Positions 9,116 through 17,262 of a stretch of 64,000 nucleotides of DNA are shown piece by piece. A program made the position numbers and the translations under genes. Source of the stretch: a virus. The stretch lies in the IMG/VR virus record IMGVR_UViG_3300035034_000461, positions 1 to 64,000 of that record, one strand, 5' to 3'. Below the pieces are notes generated by a model. The model made no database searches and was not told the origin of the DNA. It saw nothing but the letters and a program-made list of their open reading frames with translations. Each line of letters begins with the position of its first letter. Position 1 is the first letter of the stretch.

Positions 9116-9608
9116 TAGACCGTTTGGAGAACTTCCCGAGAGTGACTTGTCATATGAGGAAAAGGGTGCTATAATGACTTTGTTAGAAATCCCGAAAATG
9201 TCACAAACCAATCAAGATAAATTTTCCCAATGTCGGAAGATGTCGGAGATTATTTTAGAACTGACTAATAGGGGGATAATCACAACTAAAAATAATGAAA
9301 TGACTATTAAGTTACCAGAAGAGAAAGATAAAGATTTTTGGGAAGTGGAAACCTACGACGATAATGATAATCCAATTTATACATCAAAATCTACATATGA
9401 ATTGGAGGAAGATGGAAGTGGTGCTTATCAGTGGAGGATTCATCCCAAACTTGTTGATATGAAAATCATTTGGGTTAATGAGAGTGATAAAGATATCAAT
9501 TTTGGAAATGAAGAGTGCTTTGATTCCATGGAAGATGCTGAAGAGTATTTCCGAGGATTAAATGCAGAAATGCTTGAGCAAATTCAAAAGGAATTATATT
9601 ATGAGTGA
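9102..9608 (+). CDS. Hypothetical protein, 168 aa
   Basis: Not recognised; strongly acidic and soluble. The ATG at 9102 (MKNDNRPFGEL) is preferred to one at 9075 that lies deep in the previous gene. It overlaps its downstream neighbour by 8 nt, so the genes from 8795 to 10632 form one run of overlapping frames. Confidence 0.7.
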   Translation: MKNDNRPFGELPESDLSYEEKGAIMTLLEIPKMSQTNQDKFSQCRKMSEIILELTNRGIITTKNNEMTIKLPEEKDKDFWEVETYDDNDNPIYTSKSTYELEEDGSGAYQWRIHPKLVDMKIIWVNESDKDINFGNEECFDSMEDAEEYFRGLNAEMLEQIQKELYYE

Positions 9609-9789
9609 GCAGTGGGAAGGCGGCAAGGGGGACAAAAATCGGGTCGCGGATCATAAAGCGTTCTGCGATAATTATGACTTGATTTTTAAAAAAGATATAT
9701 TACCATATGCGACGGAGATCTTGAATATTGATCCAAATCTGAAAAATATAGAAATATTAAAAGAAAAAGAAAAAGAAAATGACAATTAA
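9601..9789 (+). CDS. Conserved small phage protein (GGKGDKNR motif), 62 aa
   Basis: Starts 'MSEQWEGGKGDKNRVAD', and continues with 'CDNYDLIFKK'. A GGKGDxxR...YxxNyDxIF pattern is common in small phage proteins of unknown role. Overlaps both neighbours (8 and 11 nt). Confidence 0.7.
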   Translation: MSEQWEGGKGDKNRVADHKAFCDNYDLIFKKDILPYATEILNIDPNLKNIEILKEKEKENDN

Positions 9790-9967
9790 TCAAATTATAG
9801 AATTTGTGGAGTTTGATCAAAGTGTAGAAGGACTTCGAGAAACCTTGGAAGAATTTGCATCCGATTCGTATATCATGGGATATGATGATCGTAGGATTGA
9901 GGAAGAGGAAGAACGCGCCTATTATGCTGGATTTTCCGCATATGGTAAGAGGGAGGATTGGGAGTGA
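9779..9967 (+). CDS. Hypothetical protein, 62 aa, probably truncated by an in-frame TGA
   Basis: Starts 'MTINQIIEF' and contains 'YAGFSAYGKREDWE', then TGA at 9965-9967. The same frame stays open for 34 more codons (see the next entry) and ends exactly at the next gene's start. The 62-residue product is therefore probably a shortened form of a 97-residue protein. Confidence 0.65.
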   Translation: MTINQIIEFVEFDQSVEGLRETLEEFASDSYIMGYDDRRIEEEEERAYYAGFSAYGKREDWE

Positions 9968-10072
9968 TGCGGAGAATCACCATTTTTCCCAAACTGGCTA
10001 CCACAGGGTCAATGCTATTGTTGTGAATGCGCTTGTGAATATTGGATGGAGGAAGATGAAGAGGAGGAGTGA
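9968..10072 (+). other. In-frame Cys-rich continuation after TGA 9965
   Basis: Directly after the TGA the same frame encodes 'CGESPFFPNWLPQG' and then 'CYCCECACEYW' and an acidic tail, ending with TGA at 10070-10072 that overlaps the next ATG (TGATG). The Cys cluster looks like a metal-binding knuckle, and the overlap with the next start is what a true gene end looks like here. A TGG-to-TGA change at a Trp codon, or UGA read-through, would explain it. Confidence 0.5.
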
Positions 10073-10632
10073 TGGAAAAAGTTAAAAGATATTACGCTGG
10101 AATTGGATCGAGAAGCGTTCCGACTGTTATTACCAATCATATGACCGACATTGCAGGTCAGTTGGAGAAGGTGGGGCTTACCTTAAGGTCTGGAAATGCG
10201 GCGGGGAGTGATCAGGCTTTTGCGAAGGGAGTGGAGAAAGCTCAAATATGGCTACCCCACCATGAATTTAATTACGACGATAGGAACCCCAATCATGATT
10301 ATAAATTGGTTGGATATGATGATGAGGAAGCTATCGAATCAGTATCTAAGTTTCACCCTAAACCTTCGGCATTGGGAGACTTTGGATTATCGGCGATGGC
10401 ACGAAATTTCAGACAATTGATGGGATTAAATGAACCCGATTCGGAATTCGTTATATGTTGGACACCGGATGGTAAAGATTCGGGTGGGACGGGTCAAGCG
10501 ATTCGTATTGCCAATCATTATGATATCCCCGTGTTCAATTTATACAATACTGATGCAGAAGAGATCATGAATCAGATTTGTTTCATGGAAAGAATACGAG
10601 AAGGGGGAAATCCTTGGAGTAGTAAAAACTAG
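10072..10632 (+). CDS. SLOG/DprA-like Rossmann protein
   Basis: 186 residues. 'RYYAGIGSRSVP' is the nucleotide-binding start of SLOG/YspA-type proteins; 'LRSGNAAGSDQAFAKG' and 'DSGGTGQAIRIA' are its further signature loops. Related folds bind nucleotides or nucleotide-derived signals (DprA, LOG, TIR-SLOG groups). The function in phages is unknown. The ATG at 10072 overlaps the preceding TGA; a GTG at 10069 is the alternative. It ends ...SSKN using the promoter element's TAG. Confidence 0.75.
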   Translation: MEKVKRYYAGIGSRSVPTVITNHMTDIAGQLEKVGLTLRSGNAAGSDQAFAKGVEKAQIWLPHHEFNYDDRNPNHDYKLVGYDDEEAIESVSKFHPKPSALGDFGLSAMARNFRQLMGLNEPDSEFVICWTPDGKDSGGTGQAIRIANHYDIPVFNLYNTDAEEIMNQICFMERIREGGNPWSSKN

Positions 10633-10646
10633 GATACAATAAAAAC

Positions 10647-11330
10647 ATGAATTACGAAATTTTAAAAAATAGAGAGAAGTTCCAAGAATTTCTTGAGTGG
10701 CTACCGGACTGTAAAGAGAACGAGCAATTTTATATTGCACTTTTCTCCAGAAAAAAATATTGTCCCGAAGTCCCTTGGATCAAAAGTGATAAAGCGCAGC
10801 TTAAGCGAGGAACTTCAACCAAAGAGAGATTGGAGCAAAAGATCATGCAAATGGAATGTGCTTTTGGATCTTATAAGCATGGGGAAAATCCTGTTCCCCA
10901 AGAATCCTTGGCATTATACATCTCAACCAATCCAAGGGATCTATGGAAGGCTACAATACGCTCCATAGGAGCTTTGGCTAAGGTGGTGGAGTGCTATGGT
11001 CATAATTCCAACCCTCATCAGGAAGTGATGTCTGAGATTCAAAGAACGGCTGGAACTAGAAAATACATCACATTTGATATTGATGAGAAAAATGATAAGC
11101 TTCTGGAAGAAGTGATTGGTATCGTGGATGGTAAGTGTGACGTTCTGGAAACCCGTGGAGGTTATCATGTATTTGTTCACAAGGCACTTGTAGATGATAT
11201 CACGGATAAGAAGTGGTATAAGAGGATTACTGATATGCCAGCATGTGATCAAGCGGGAGATACTATGTCCCCCATTGCGGGGTGTTTACAGGGAATGTTT
11301 GTCCCCCACTTTATATATAGAATCAAATAA
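10647..11330 (+). CDS. Conserved phage protein, primase-like core suspected, 227 aa
   Basis: It contains 'FYIALFSRKKYCPE', 'AQLKRGTSTKERL', 'YISTNPRDLWKAT' and 'TFDIDEKND', then 'LETRGGYHVFVH'. A DxD-like 'FDID' followed by 'RGGYHV' is reminiscent of archaeo-eukaryotic primase-type active sites, and this domain is widespread in phages as a protein of unknown function. The nuclease or primase reading is inference. Promoter hexamer TACAAT lies upstream; ATATG spacing links it to the next gene (2-nt gap). Confidence 0.6.
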   Translation: MNYEILKNREKFQEFLEWLPDCKENEQFYIALFSRKKYCPEVPWIKSDKAQLKRGTSTKERLEQKIMQMECAFGSYKHGENPVPQESLALYISTNPRDLWKATIRSIGALAKVVECYGHNSNPHQEVMSEIQRTAGTRKYITFDIDEKNDKLLEEVIGIVDGKCDVLETRGGYHVFVHKALVDDITDKKWYKRITDMPACDQAGDTMSPIAGCLQGMFVPHFIYRIK

Positions 11331-11331
11331 T

Positions 11332-11580
11332 ATGACAGGATTAACTTGGAAAGACGAACAATTTTGGAAAAATGTTGTAGATGCAACATTAAGATCGGAC
11401 GTGGAAAATTGGATTAATGTTATTCATTCTGGTAACGCCATTGAGTTTGAGTGGATGGAAGATGTGCAGGTTCTACCTATTGTATGTTATATGGACGCCA
11501 GAACCCCCTGTCAAATTAGCATGTCAGAGCCTCCTCCGTGGTTGATGTTGCGAATGATACTAGCATTTGATAAAAACTAG
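11332..11580 (+). CDS. Hypothetical protein, 82 aa
   Basis: Starts 'MTGLTWKDEQFWKNV'; not recognised. Preferred start is ATG 11332, 1 nt after the stop of the primase-like gene. It ends 'AFDKN' with the promoter element's TAG. Confidence 0.65.
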   Translation: MTGLTWKDEQFWKNVVDATLRSDVENWINVIHSGNAIEFEWMEDVQVLPIVCYMDARTPCQISMSEPPPWLMLRMILAFDKN

Positions 11581-11594
11581 GATACAATCGAATT

Positions 11595-11993
11595 ATGGAA
11601 ACAAGTAAAAATGAGCTTAGGATGTATTTCTTCGTAATGGGCAATATTAGTGGCCGACAACAGGGCATACAAGCGGGACATGCCGCATTGGAATATTCCA
11701 TTTATCATGGGAACTCGGATGAATATAAAGATTTTGTGAATAATCATAAAACTTTCATTCTATTGGATGGTGGGGGATCTGAGGCTATGATTAAAAGGAT
11801 TGAGGAAATACACAACTTCAAAATTCCATGTGCATTGTTCACTGAGCCAGACCTCGGTAACTCCGTAAGTGCTATCGCGTTTATATTACCCGATACTGTT
11901 TATAATTACGATACCTCACCACCTGATTATGAATCTTCTGAGGAATTCAATATCAATGCATGGATTAAGGGTTTTAAATTAGCTAGTAATTAA
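11595..11993 (+). CDS. Peptidyl-tRNA hydrolase 2-like protein
   Basis: 132 residues. 'GRQQGIQAGHAALEYS' matches the N-terminal catalytic helix of PTH2 (gk.aaQ.gHa). 'FILLDGGGSEAMIKRI' and 'CALFTEPDLGNSVSAIAF' follow the strand order of PTH2 and related phage proteins. PTH2 frees tRNA from stalled peptidyl-tRNA. It has its own promoter element (TACAAT) and heads the run kinase - phosphatase - RNA ligase. Confidence 0.55.
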   Translation: METSKNELRMYFFVMGNISGRQQGIQAGHAALEYSIYHGNSDEYKDFVNNHKTFILLDGGGSEAMIKRIEEIHNFKIPCALFTEPDLGNSVSAIAFILPDTVYNYDTSPPDYESSEEFNINAWIKGFKLASN

Positions 11994-11996
11994 TAT

Positions 11997-12416
11997 ATGA
12001 AATTTGAAAACTCGGAAAGAACGGTTATCATAACTAGGGGGACAAGTGGTGCGGGTAAAACCACTTTTTGTGATATTATCGCAGAACCTAAAATTATATG
12101 TTGTGCGGATGATCATTTTTATAAGGATGGTGTTTATACATTCGTTCTTGAGGAACTTGGACATGCTCATAAGAAATGTCAAAATAAATTCAATGAAGCT
12201 CTTGATGATAACAGATTAAAAAATATCATTGTGGCCAATACAAATGTGTCCCCAAGAGACTTTGCATATTACGTCATGAGAGCGGAGCAAGAAAATATTA
12301 AGGTAACTTATGTTGTAATTGAGAAACGTCATGATAATATCAATTCCCACGCATGTCCTGAACACGTTTTGGAACTCCAAGAACGAAATCTTAGAAGTAG
12401 CCTGAAACTTAGATAA
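11997..12416 (+). CDS. P-loop kinase, polynucleotide kinase-like (AAA_33)
   Basis: 139 residues. Walker A 'GTSGAGKTT' begins at residue 15; 'CCADDHFY' matches the Walker-type substrate motif of the AAA_33/NEDD4BP2-like kinases, and 'IIVANTNVSP' is their typical NTN strand. T4 Pnkp has the same kind of kinase domain. A 5'-hydroxyl RNA or DNA kinase is the likely role, in line with the RNA ligase 1.4 kb downstream. Confidence 0.8.
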   Translation: MKFENSERTVIITRGTSGAGKTTFCDIIAEPKIICCADDHFYKDGVYTFVLEELGHAHKKCQNKFNEALDDNRLKNIIVANTNVSPRDFAYYVMRAEQENIKVTYVVIEKRHDNINSHACPEHVLELQERNLRSSLKLR

Positions 12417-12418
12417 TT

Positions 12419-12871
12419 ATGAAAGAATTTTTAATAGAATATGAAAATGAAATTTGTTCGGAGTTTGGAAACGAATCGTGGTTTAGGGAAAGGGAAGAAA
12501 GGAGCTTTGAAAAGGCTAGGAAAATTCCCGAATCGGAATATAACGGTCCGGTATTTGATGACGATACTTTTTATTACTCAGTTGAGGAGTTCTATGATAT
12601 GTGGGTGTGTGATGGGAATGATGAAGATGAAGACATGGAACTTCCCAAGTTTCTAACATCATCAGAAGAAAGACGAACCATACGTCCAGAAGATCTTGAT
12701 CATGCCATTGAAAATATTATGGAAAATGTCGAATTAGATGAATTGCCTGAGTATCACATTCCTCAATATCTAAGGGATGCGTGGGATAAGTTCTGCGAGG
12801 AAGAGAGTAGCACATATTATATGAGGGATGACGATGAGGTTGTTATTTTGGAGGGTTTGAAAAATGAGTAA
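12419..12871 (+). CDS. Hypothetical acidic protein, 150 aa
   Basis: Not recognised. Very acidic (runs such as 'GNDEDEDMEL' and 'MRDDDEVV'). Overlaps the phosphatase gene by 8 nt, which suggests translational coupling inside the kinase-phosphatase operon. Confidence 0.7.
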   Translation: MKEFLIEYENEICSEFGNESWFREREERSFEKARKIPESEYNGPVFDDDTFYYSVEEFYDMWVCDGNDEDEDMELPKFLTSSEERRTIRPEDLDHAIENIMENVELDELPEYHIPQYLRDAWDKFCEEESSTYYMRDDDEVVILEGLKNE

Positions 12872-13511
12872 ACTGATAGCCGTAGGTGACATTCATGGAG
12901 AACTATATCAATTGCAGAAAGTTTTCAACAAGCTTTCAATTGACAAAGGGGATAAGATTATTTTCCTTGGGGATTACATTGATCGTGGGAATCATAGTAA
13001 GCAGGTGATTGATTTTATCATAGATCTTAAAAATAGACATGATGTGATATGCCTTCAGGGTAATCATGAGATGATGGCTATGGATGTGAACGATGGAAAA
13101 GGGGGTTGGCAAATGTTCTCATCTTGGATGATGAATGGTGGTCGGACATGCCTAGATTCATATGGACAACATCTCAACCAGTTGGATGTGATGTTTGATA
13201 TTCATGGGGAATTTTTCAATTCTTTGAAACTCTACCACGAAGAGGAAAATTATATTTTTGTCCATGGTTATCTTGATTCTGATGAGGATTTAGATAAGCA
13301 GAGTGGGTGGTCAGTCCTCTGGAATAGGTTTGAGGATATCCACCCTCATAAATCGGGTAAGACTGTTGTGTGTGGTCATACAGTCCAAAAGGGAGGTATC
13401 ACTGATATGGGTTATAAAATATGTATTGATACGGGATCTTGTTTTCCGAGTGGTTATTTGACTGCCATGATAATTGATGGCGTTAAGGTGAGCTACGTGG
13501 ATAGTCGATAA
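12864..13511 (+). CDS. Ser/Thr-type protein phosphatase (lambda phosphatase family)
   Basis: 215 residues, close to lambda phosphatase (221). All metal-site motifs are present: 'VGDIHGE' at residue 7, 'LGDYIDRG', 'LQGNHE', 'FVHG' and 'VCGHTVQ'. It would hydrolyse phosphomonoesters from proteins, or 2',3'-cyclic phosphates as PNKP-type phosphatases of this family do. Its position between a P-loop kinase and RNA ligase makes an RNA-end role plausible (inference). Confidence 0.93.
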   Translation: MSKLIAVGDIHGELYQLQKVFNKLSIDKGDKIIFLGDYIDRGNHSKQVIDFIIDLKNRHDVICLQGNHEMMAMDVNDGKGGWQMFSSWMMNGGRTCLDSYGQHLNQLDVMFDIHGEFFNSLKLYHEEENYIFVHGYLDSDEDLDKQSGWSVLWNRFEDIHPHKSGKTVVCGHTVQKGGITDMGYKICIDTGSCFPSGYLTAMIIDGVKVSYVDSR

Positions 13512-13532
13512 AAACTAGGATACAATTTGGGG

Positions 13533-13763
13533 ATGAAACGAGAAAAAGTGAAGCAATCTATGACCATTCAAAAATTTAAACCCTCAACAAAGTTCACCAC
13601 CTATAGAAATGGTGGCGTCGCTGAAATTATATACGTGGATAGAAAGAACACCCTTTATTGCGTTTTGTCCCTTGACAATGAGGGTAATATGATTCATCAT
13701 CTTGCCAACGGAAGGGTAAATCTTAGCGAAGGGGCAGATTCCCCACGCGATCTCATTTTATAA
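13533..13763 (+). CDS. Hypothetical protein, 76 aa
   Basis: Starts 'MKREKVKQSMTIQKF'. ATG 13533 is placed by the promoter element (TACAAT ending 9 nt upstream); an in-frame TTG at 13527 is unlikely. Not recognised. Confidence 0.65.
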   Translation: MKREKVKQSMTIQKFKPSTKFTTYRNGGVAEIIYVDRKNTLYCVLSLDNEGNMIHHLANGRVNLSEGADSPRDLIL

Positions 13764-13774
13764 AAATAAACAAT

Positions 13775-14854
13775 ATGAAATTACCAGATCCAGAACAATT
13801 TAAACTTAAAGATTGCACCATTGGCGGTGATGATTGCTGGCTTATCACGCCTAACAATATCACGGCAAAGTGGGATGAGTATAACCTATGGTTCCGATCT
13901 ATCATCATTCGTAAGAGTGATAGTTACGTGGTGAACTGTTCGTTTGGAAAATTTTTCAACTTCGCAGAGAAGCCTGATTTATCACCATTTCCACTAGATC
14001 AACCATTTGAGATTTTGGAGAAACATGACGGATCTACATTAGTTGTCGGTTCTCATAATGGAGAACTCATTCACCGGACTCGGGGTAATACTAATGCTGA
14101 ACAATTAGATAATGGGCATGAAATTGAATTCTTGAAAAATAAATATCCCAAGGTATTCAACGCCGTATATGATCATCATGATTACACATTTTTATATGAA
14201 TGGGAAACTCCCAACAATGTGATAGTCATAAGGCGGGTATCTGAACCCACTCTTACATTAATTGGGTGCGTCGATAATCGAAACCTTAGATATATAAGTC
14301 AGGAGGACTTGGACGCAATGGGTGAGATACTTGGCGTTGATCGACCTAAGAGATTTGAATTTAATTCTATATCATCTTGTATTGAGGAGGTTGGAGAGTG
14401 GAAGGATAGCGAGGGCATCGTCATCTATTCAAAGGATGGACAATCACTTCGTAAGATTAAAGCTTCCCTATATCTAAAATTACATTCTCTCCTATCAGGA
14501 CTTAAAAATGTCAATAACGTATTGGATGTGTTTATGGAATCTCCGAAGTTCACCACATCAGAGGATTTTTACGACTATTTGAACATCACCATGGATTTTG
14601 AAATTGCGGAAAGATGTAAAGATTTCATCGAAGAAATTATTCCAGCGTATAATGAAGCTCTGATTAAAATTGGAAGAGTTGAGGATTTTTTGAAGACCAT
14701 CAAAACAGGATTCTCTCGTAAGGAACAAGCTATTGAAATTCAGAAACATTGGAGCGATTGGCGCGTATCCTTCAGTTTCCAAATTCTTGACAATAAGGAA
14801 CTGGACGATAAGATCTTGCGTAGGGCAATTGAAGCAGAACTTATTAAAAAGTAG
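13775..14854 (+). CDS. RNA ligase, T4 Rnl1 family
   Basis: 359 residues, similar to T4 Rnl1 (374). The nucleotidyl-lysine motif I is 'EKHDGS', with Lys83 as the expected nucleophile. It is preceded by 'FGKFFNFAE', conserved in Rnl1. 'YEWETPNN' (motif III-like), 'SEGIVIYS' (motif IV) and 'KIKASLYLKLH' (motif V) follow. It seals 5'-phosphate to 3'-hydroxyl RNA ends, classically tRNAs cut by host anticodon nucleases. Confidence 0.88.
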   Translation: MKLPDPEQFKLKDCTIGGDDCWLITPNNITAKWDEYNLWFRSIIIRKSDSYVVNCSFGKFFNFAEKPDLSPFPLDQPFEILEKHDGSTLVVGSHNGELIHRTRGNTNAEQLDNGHEIEFLKNKYPKVFNAVYDHHDYTFLYEWETPNNVIVIRRVSEPTLTLIGCVDNRNLRYISQEDLDAMGEILGVDRPKRFEFNSISSCIEEVGEWKDSEGIVIYSKDGQSLRKIKASLYLKLHSLLSGLKNVNNVLDVFMESPKFTTSEDFYDYLNITMDFEIAERCKDFIEEIIPAYNEALIKIGRVEDFLKTIKTGFSRKEQAIEIQKHWSDWRVSFSFQILDNKELDDKILRRAIEAELIKK

Positions 14855-14866
14855 AATACAATAATC

Positions 14867-15106
14867 ATGAAGAAAATAACATTACTAACTAGCAAAATCT
14901 GTGGTCCGAGTGTCATGCTTAGAAATAAACTTGAGGATGCTGATATAAAAATTGAGGCATTGGAAATTCTTGATAATATTGTCATTGCTAAGAAATATGG
15001 TATTAGATCTGTGCCACGTTTAATTGTGGAAGAAGAGTCTGGAGAATTTGAAGTAATTCAAGGGACGGATTATATAGTGCAAGCAATCAAAGATAACCAA
15101 TTATGA
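14867..15106 (+). CDS. Thioredoxin/glutaredoxin-like protein (CGPS)
   Basis: 79 residues. 'LTSKICGPSVMLRNKL' is a thioredoxin-fold active-site helix with C-x-x-S instead of CxxC, so it is monothiol. 'YGIRSVPRLIVEE' holds the cis-Pro loop. A phage redoxin that may serve ribonucleotide reductase, or a monothiol binder. Promoter variant AAAAAGTAGAATACAAT lies upstream. Confidence 0.75.
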   Translation: MKKITLLTSKICGPSVMLRNKLEDADIKIEALEILDNIVIAKKYGIRSVPRLIVEEESGEFEVIQGTDYIVQAIKDNQL

Positions 15107-15207
15107 AAATTACCAAAGAATACATATTAAAAATTTATAAAAGTTGGAATGATCGTGAACTTATTCTATGTAACTTAGAACGTGATCGCCTTGAAAAACA
15201 TGAATGA
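15103..15207 (+). CDS. Small hypothetical protein, 34 aa
   Basis: Starts 'MKITKEYILKIYKSWNDREL'. The ATG overlaps the redoxin stop (ATGA). Charged helix, not recognised. It overlaps the start of the methyltransferase fragment, so it may itself have been cut by that insertion. Confidence 0.45.
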   Translation: MKITKEYILKIYKSWNDRELILCNLERDRLEKHE

Positions 15208-15406
15208 AACGAAAGACATTATGAAGCCAAAAACTCCAGAGACTACCCGCCGTGGGAGGTTATCTACTGCGTGTTGTTCTCCTTTTTTGGATGGGGTGCA
15301 ACTAATGAAGGGCGATTGCCTAGAACGAATGAAGGAGATACCAGACGGGTCAGTAGATATGATCCTGACTGATCCACCGACATTTACCATTGACAACCGT
15401 ATATAG
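15200..15406 (+). pseudogene. 5' fragment of an adenine DNA methyltransferase
   Basis: 68 codons. The last third reads 'MKGDCLERMKEIPDGSVDMI' and then 'LTDPP', the N-terminal strand and motif IV start of beta-class N6-adenine methyltransferases. The frame then leaves the family ('TFTIDNRI' and stop) exactly where the catalytic Tyr of DPPY should be. The HNH gene begins 18 nt later. Base composition is richer in GC than neighbouring phage genes, which suggests transfer. Confidence 0.7.
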
Positions 15407-15424
15407 CTGGGGTATATTTCCTAT

Positions 15425-16051
15425 ATGAAAAATACAGAACAAAATATTATTGAAGGATATAGGCGCGGAGAAACAAGTCTGCGTGACGTAGCCCTCCTGT
15501 GCTGTACGGATCACCATAGAGTTAAACGAGTGTTAGAGGCTAATGGTATTGAGGTCATAAAGGCTAAGTGCAAGCCTTTCACTAAAGAGCATCGCAGGAA
15601 AATAGGCATGAAATCAAAAGGTAGACAATCAAATCTAGGCAAAAAAATGCCTAAAAGCTCTCTATATAAGAACATGGCCGCACACATCCGGTTCGACGTA
15701 ACAAGCAAATGGCTATCAGGCTTTAGTGATGTAGAGAAGTTAAAGTTCCTGAACTCCGCAATAACAAGGCGCGGTGGAAGGTTTGACCTAACAACTAATG
15801 ACTACGTTGGATATATTGAAAAATTCTATGACGACCGCCAATTTAACGATATTTATTTTGCGTGGATCACCTCTCAAAAGAATAAGTGGATCAGGCCGAC
15901 GATAGACCATATCAATCCAAGAGCGAACGGGGGAGAAAACGATTTAGACAACCTGCAATTCTTAACATGGTTCGAGAATAGAGCAAAGTGCGATATGACA
16001 CAGGCAGAATGGGATAACGTAAAATTAAACATGAAGGATTATCTAATATGA
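15425..16051 (+). CDS. HNH homing endonuclease
   Basis: 208 residues. An N-terminal helix-turn-helix region ('SLRDVALLCCTDHHRVKRVL') is followed by a NUMOD3-like box ('FTKEHRRKIGMKSKGRQSN'). The C-terminal HNH motif is 'IDHINPRANGGENDLDNLQF' with 'NRAK'. It is free-standing, not inside a recognisable intron. ATGA overlap with the next frame at 16048-16051. It likely targets the methyltransferase DPPY codons on either side of it (inference). Confidence 0.9.
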   Translation: MKNTEQNIIEGYRRGETSLRDVALLCCTDHHRVKRVLEANGIEVIKAKCKPFTKEHRRKIGMKSKGRQSNLGKKMPKSSLYKNMAAHIRFDVTSKWLSGFSDVEKLKFLNSAITRRGGRFDLTTNDYVGYIEKFYDDRQFNDIYFAWITSQKNKWIRPTIDHINPRANGGENDLDNLQFLTWFENRAKCDMTQAEWDNVKLNMKDYLI

Positions 16052-16836
16052 CAACCAATGGAGACTTGGGTTTGTCAGCATCTGATTTTCGTCTGTGGCA
16101 GGGTGACTGTCTGGAAGAAATGAAACGTATCCCCGATAACTCGGTGGATATGGTGCTGACAGACCCTCCTTAACTTTACGGAACGACCGCTTGCAAATGG
16201 GATTCGATTATTGACTTACCACTAATGTGGGAGCAGCTGAAGCGGATCATCAAGCCTAATGGGGCTATTGTGATGACTGCAAGCCAACCGTTCACCTCCG
16301 CACTTGTAATGAGCAACCCAAAGTGGTTCAAGCATGAATGGATATGGCATAAATCAAAATCAGGTAGCGCATTCACTGCTAAATTCCGCCCTATGGCGAA
16401 ACACGAAAGTATTCTCGTCTTTGGGAAAGGTCGAGTAGCCTACACTCCCCAAATGACGGCAGGAGAACCTTACTCTCGGACACGGAAACCCCCTCCGATC
16501 AATAACCATAAGCTAGGGCTTGGGTGTAAAGGTGAATCTACAACGGTAAATACAGGGACTCGCTACCCCGAAAGCGTCCAGTTCTTTCAGCAAAAATGGA
16601 GGAGGCAAGACCAAGTGCACCCAACACAAAAGCCCGTTGCACTCATGGAATACCTCATAAAAACCTATACCAATGAAGGCGAAACAGTCCTTGATTTTAC
16701 AATGGGAAGTGGGACGACTGGCGTTGCTTGTGTGAACCTAAACCGTGGCTTCATTGGTATTGAATTAGATGAAAAATATTTCCAGATAGCCTCTGAACGA
16801 ATCCATGGTGGGATCACAGCAGAAGATTGTTTCTAA
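16048..16836 (+). pseudogene. Adenine DNA methyltransferase interrupted by a stop in the DPPY motif
   Basis: The reading frame has 'WQGDCLEEMKRIPDNS' and 'LTDPP', then TAA at 16171-16173, then 'LYGTTACKWDS' and the rest of a beta-class methyltransferase, including 'HPTQKPVALMEYL' and 'DFTMGSGTTGVAC' (SAM-binding motif I). Removing the six bases TAACTT would restore DPPYGTTACKWD. As it stands the enzyme is dead unless the stop is bypassed; a frame from ATG 16225 lacks motif IV. Confidence 0.85.
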
Positions 16837-16881
16837 TAAAACCCATTGACAGATAACAAAATAACCAGTATAAATAACAAC

Positions 16882-17169
16882 ATGCCAAAAGAAACAATGA
16901 CACCAACAGGATCTAATCTTAAATTTGCTAAAGAAATGAAGGGGATATTCGGAGAATATAAGACAACATGGTTGTGCCCTATCATGTTGAGTATCAACAA
17001 GGTTTGCCTAGATGTGTGTGAACTTGATAAATACTTACAAAACAGGTTCAAATATGATGAGGGGACAGATATTTCGATGCGAGATTATGTCACAGAAAAA
17101 TATGGGGAACAAGCGATGGGAACAATTCAAAGGTGGGTAAAAGGGGAGCAAGCTTTCCAAAAGAAATAA
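16882..17169 (+). CDS. Hypothetical protein, 95 aa
   Basis: Starts 'MPKETMTPTGSNLKF'. ATG 16882 is preferred: a box TATAAAT lies 7 nt upstream, while the in-frame TTG at 16846 lies just behind the pseudogene. 'VTEKYGEQAMGTIQRWVKG' looks helix-turn-helix-like, so DNA binding is possible. Not otherwise recognised. Confidence 0.6.
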   Translation: MPKETMTPTGSNLKFAKEMKGIFGEYKTTWLCPIMLSINKVCLDVCELDKYLQNRFKYDEGTDISMRDYVTEKYGEQAMGTIQRWVKGEQAFQKK

Positions 17170-17193
17170 ATGAAGAAAAATCTCTTTATTGTG

Positions 17194-17221
17194 TTGACGA
17201 ATAGATAGGATGTGGTAATCT
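17194..17221 (+). promoter_or_regulatory. Sigma-70-type promoter candidate
   Basis: TTGACG, 16-nt spacer, TAATCT. This differs from the phage element used elsewhere and stands in front of the first four-gene run of the repeat family. A GGGAGG lies downstream but is too far from the ATG at 17263 to be its ribosome site. Confidence 0.4.
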
Positions 17222-17262
17222 TTAATTATCGAAAGGGAGGAAACGCCGAACGATAAACAACC

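Noticed and set aside
15380-16176. Group I intron joining the two DPP halves
   Set aside because: The second methyltransferase piece has its own N-terminal part and start codon, and the two N-terminal parts differ, so this is not one gene split by an intron.
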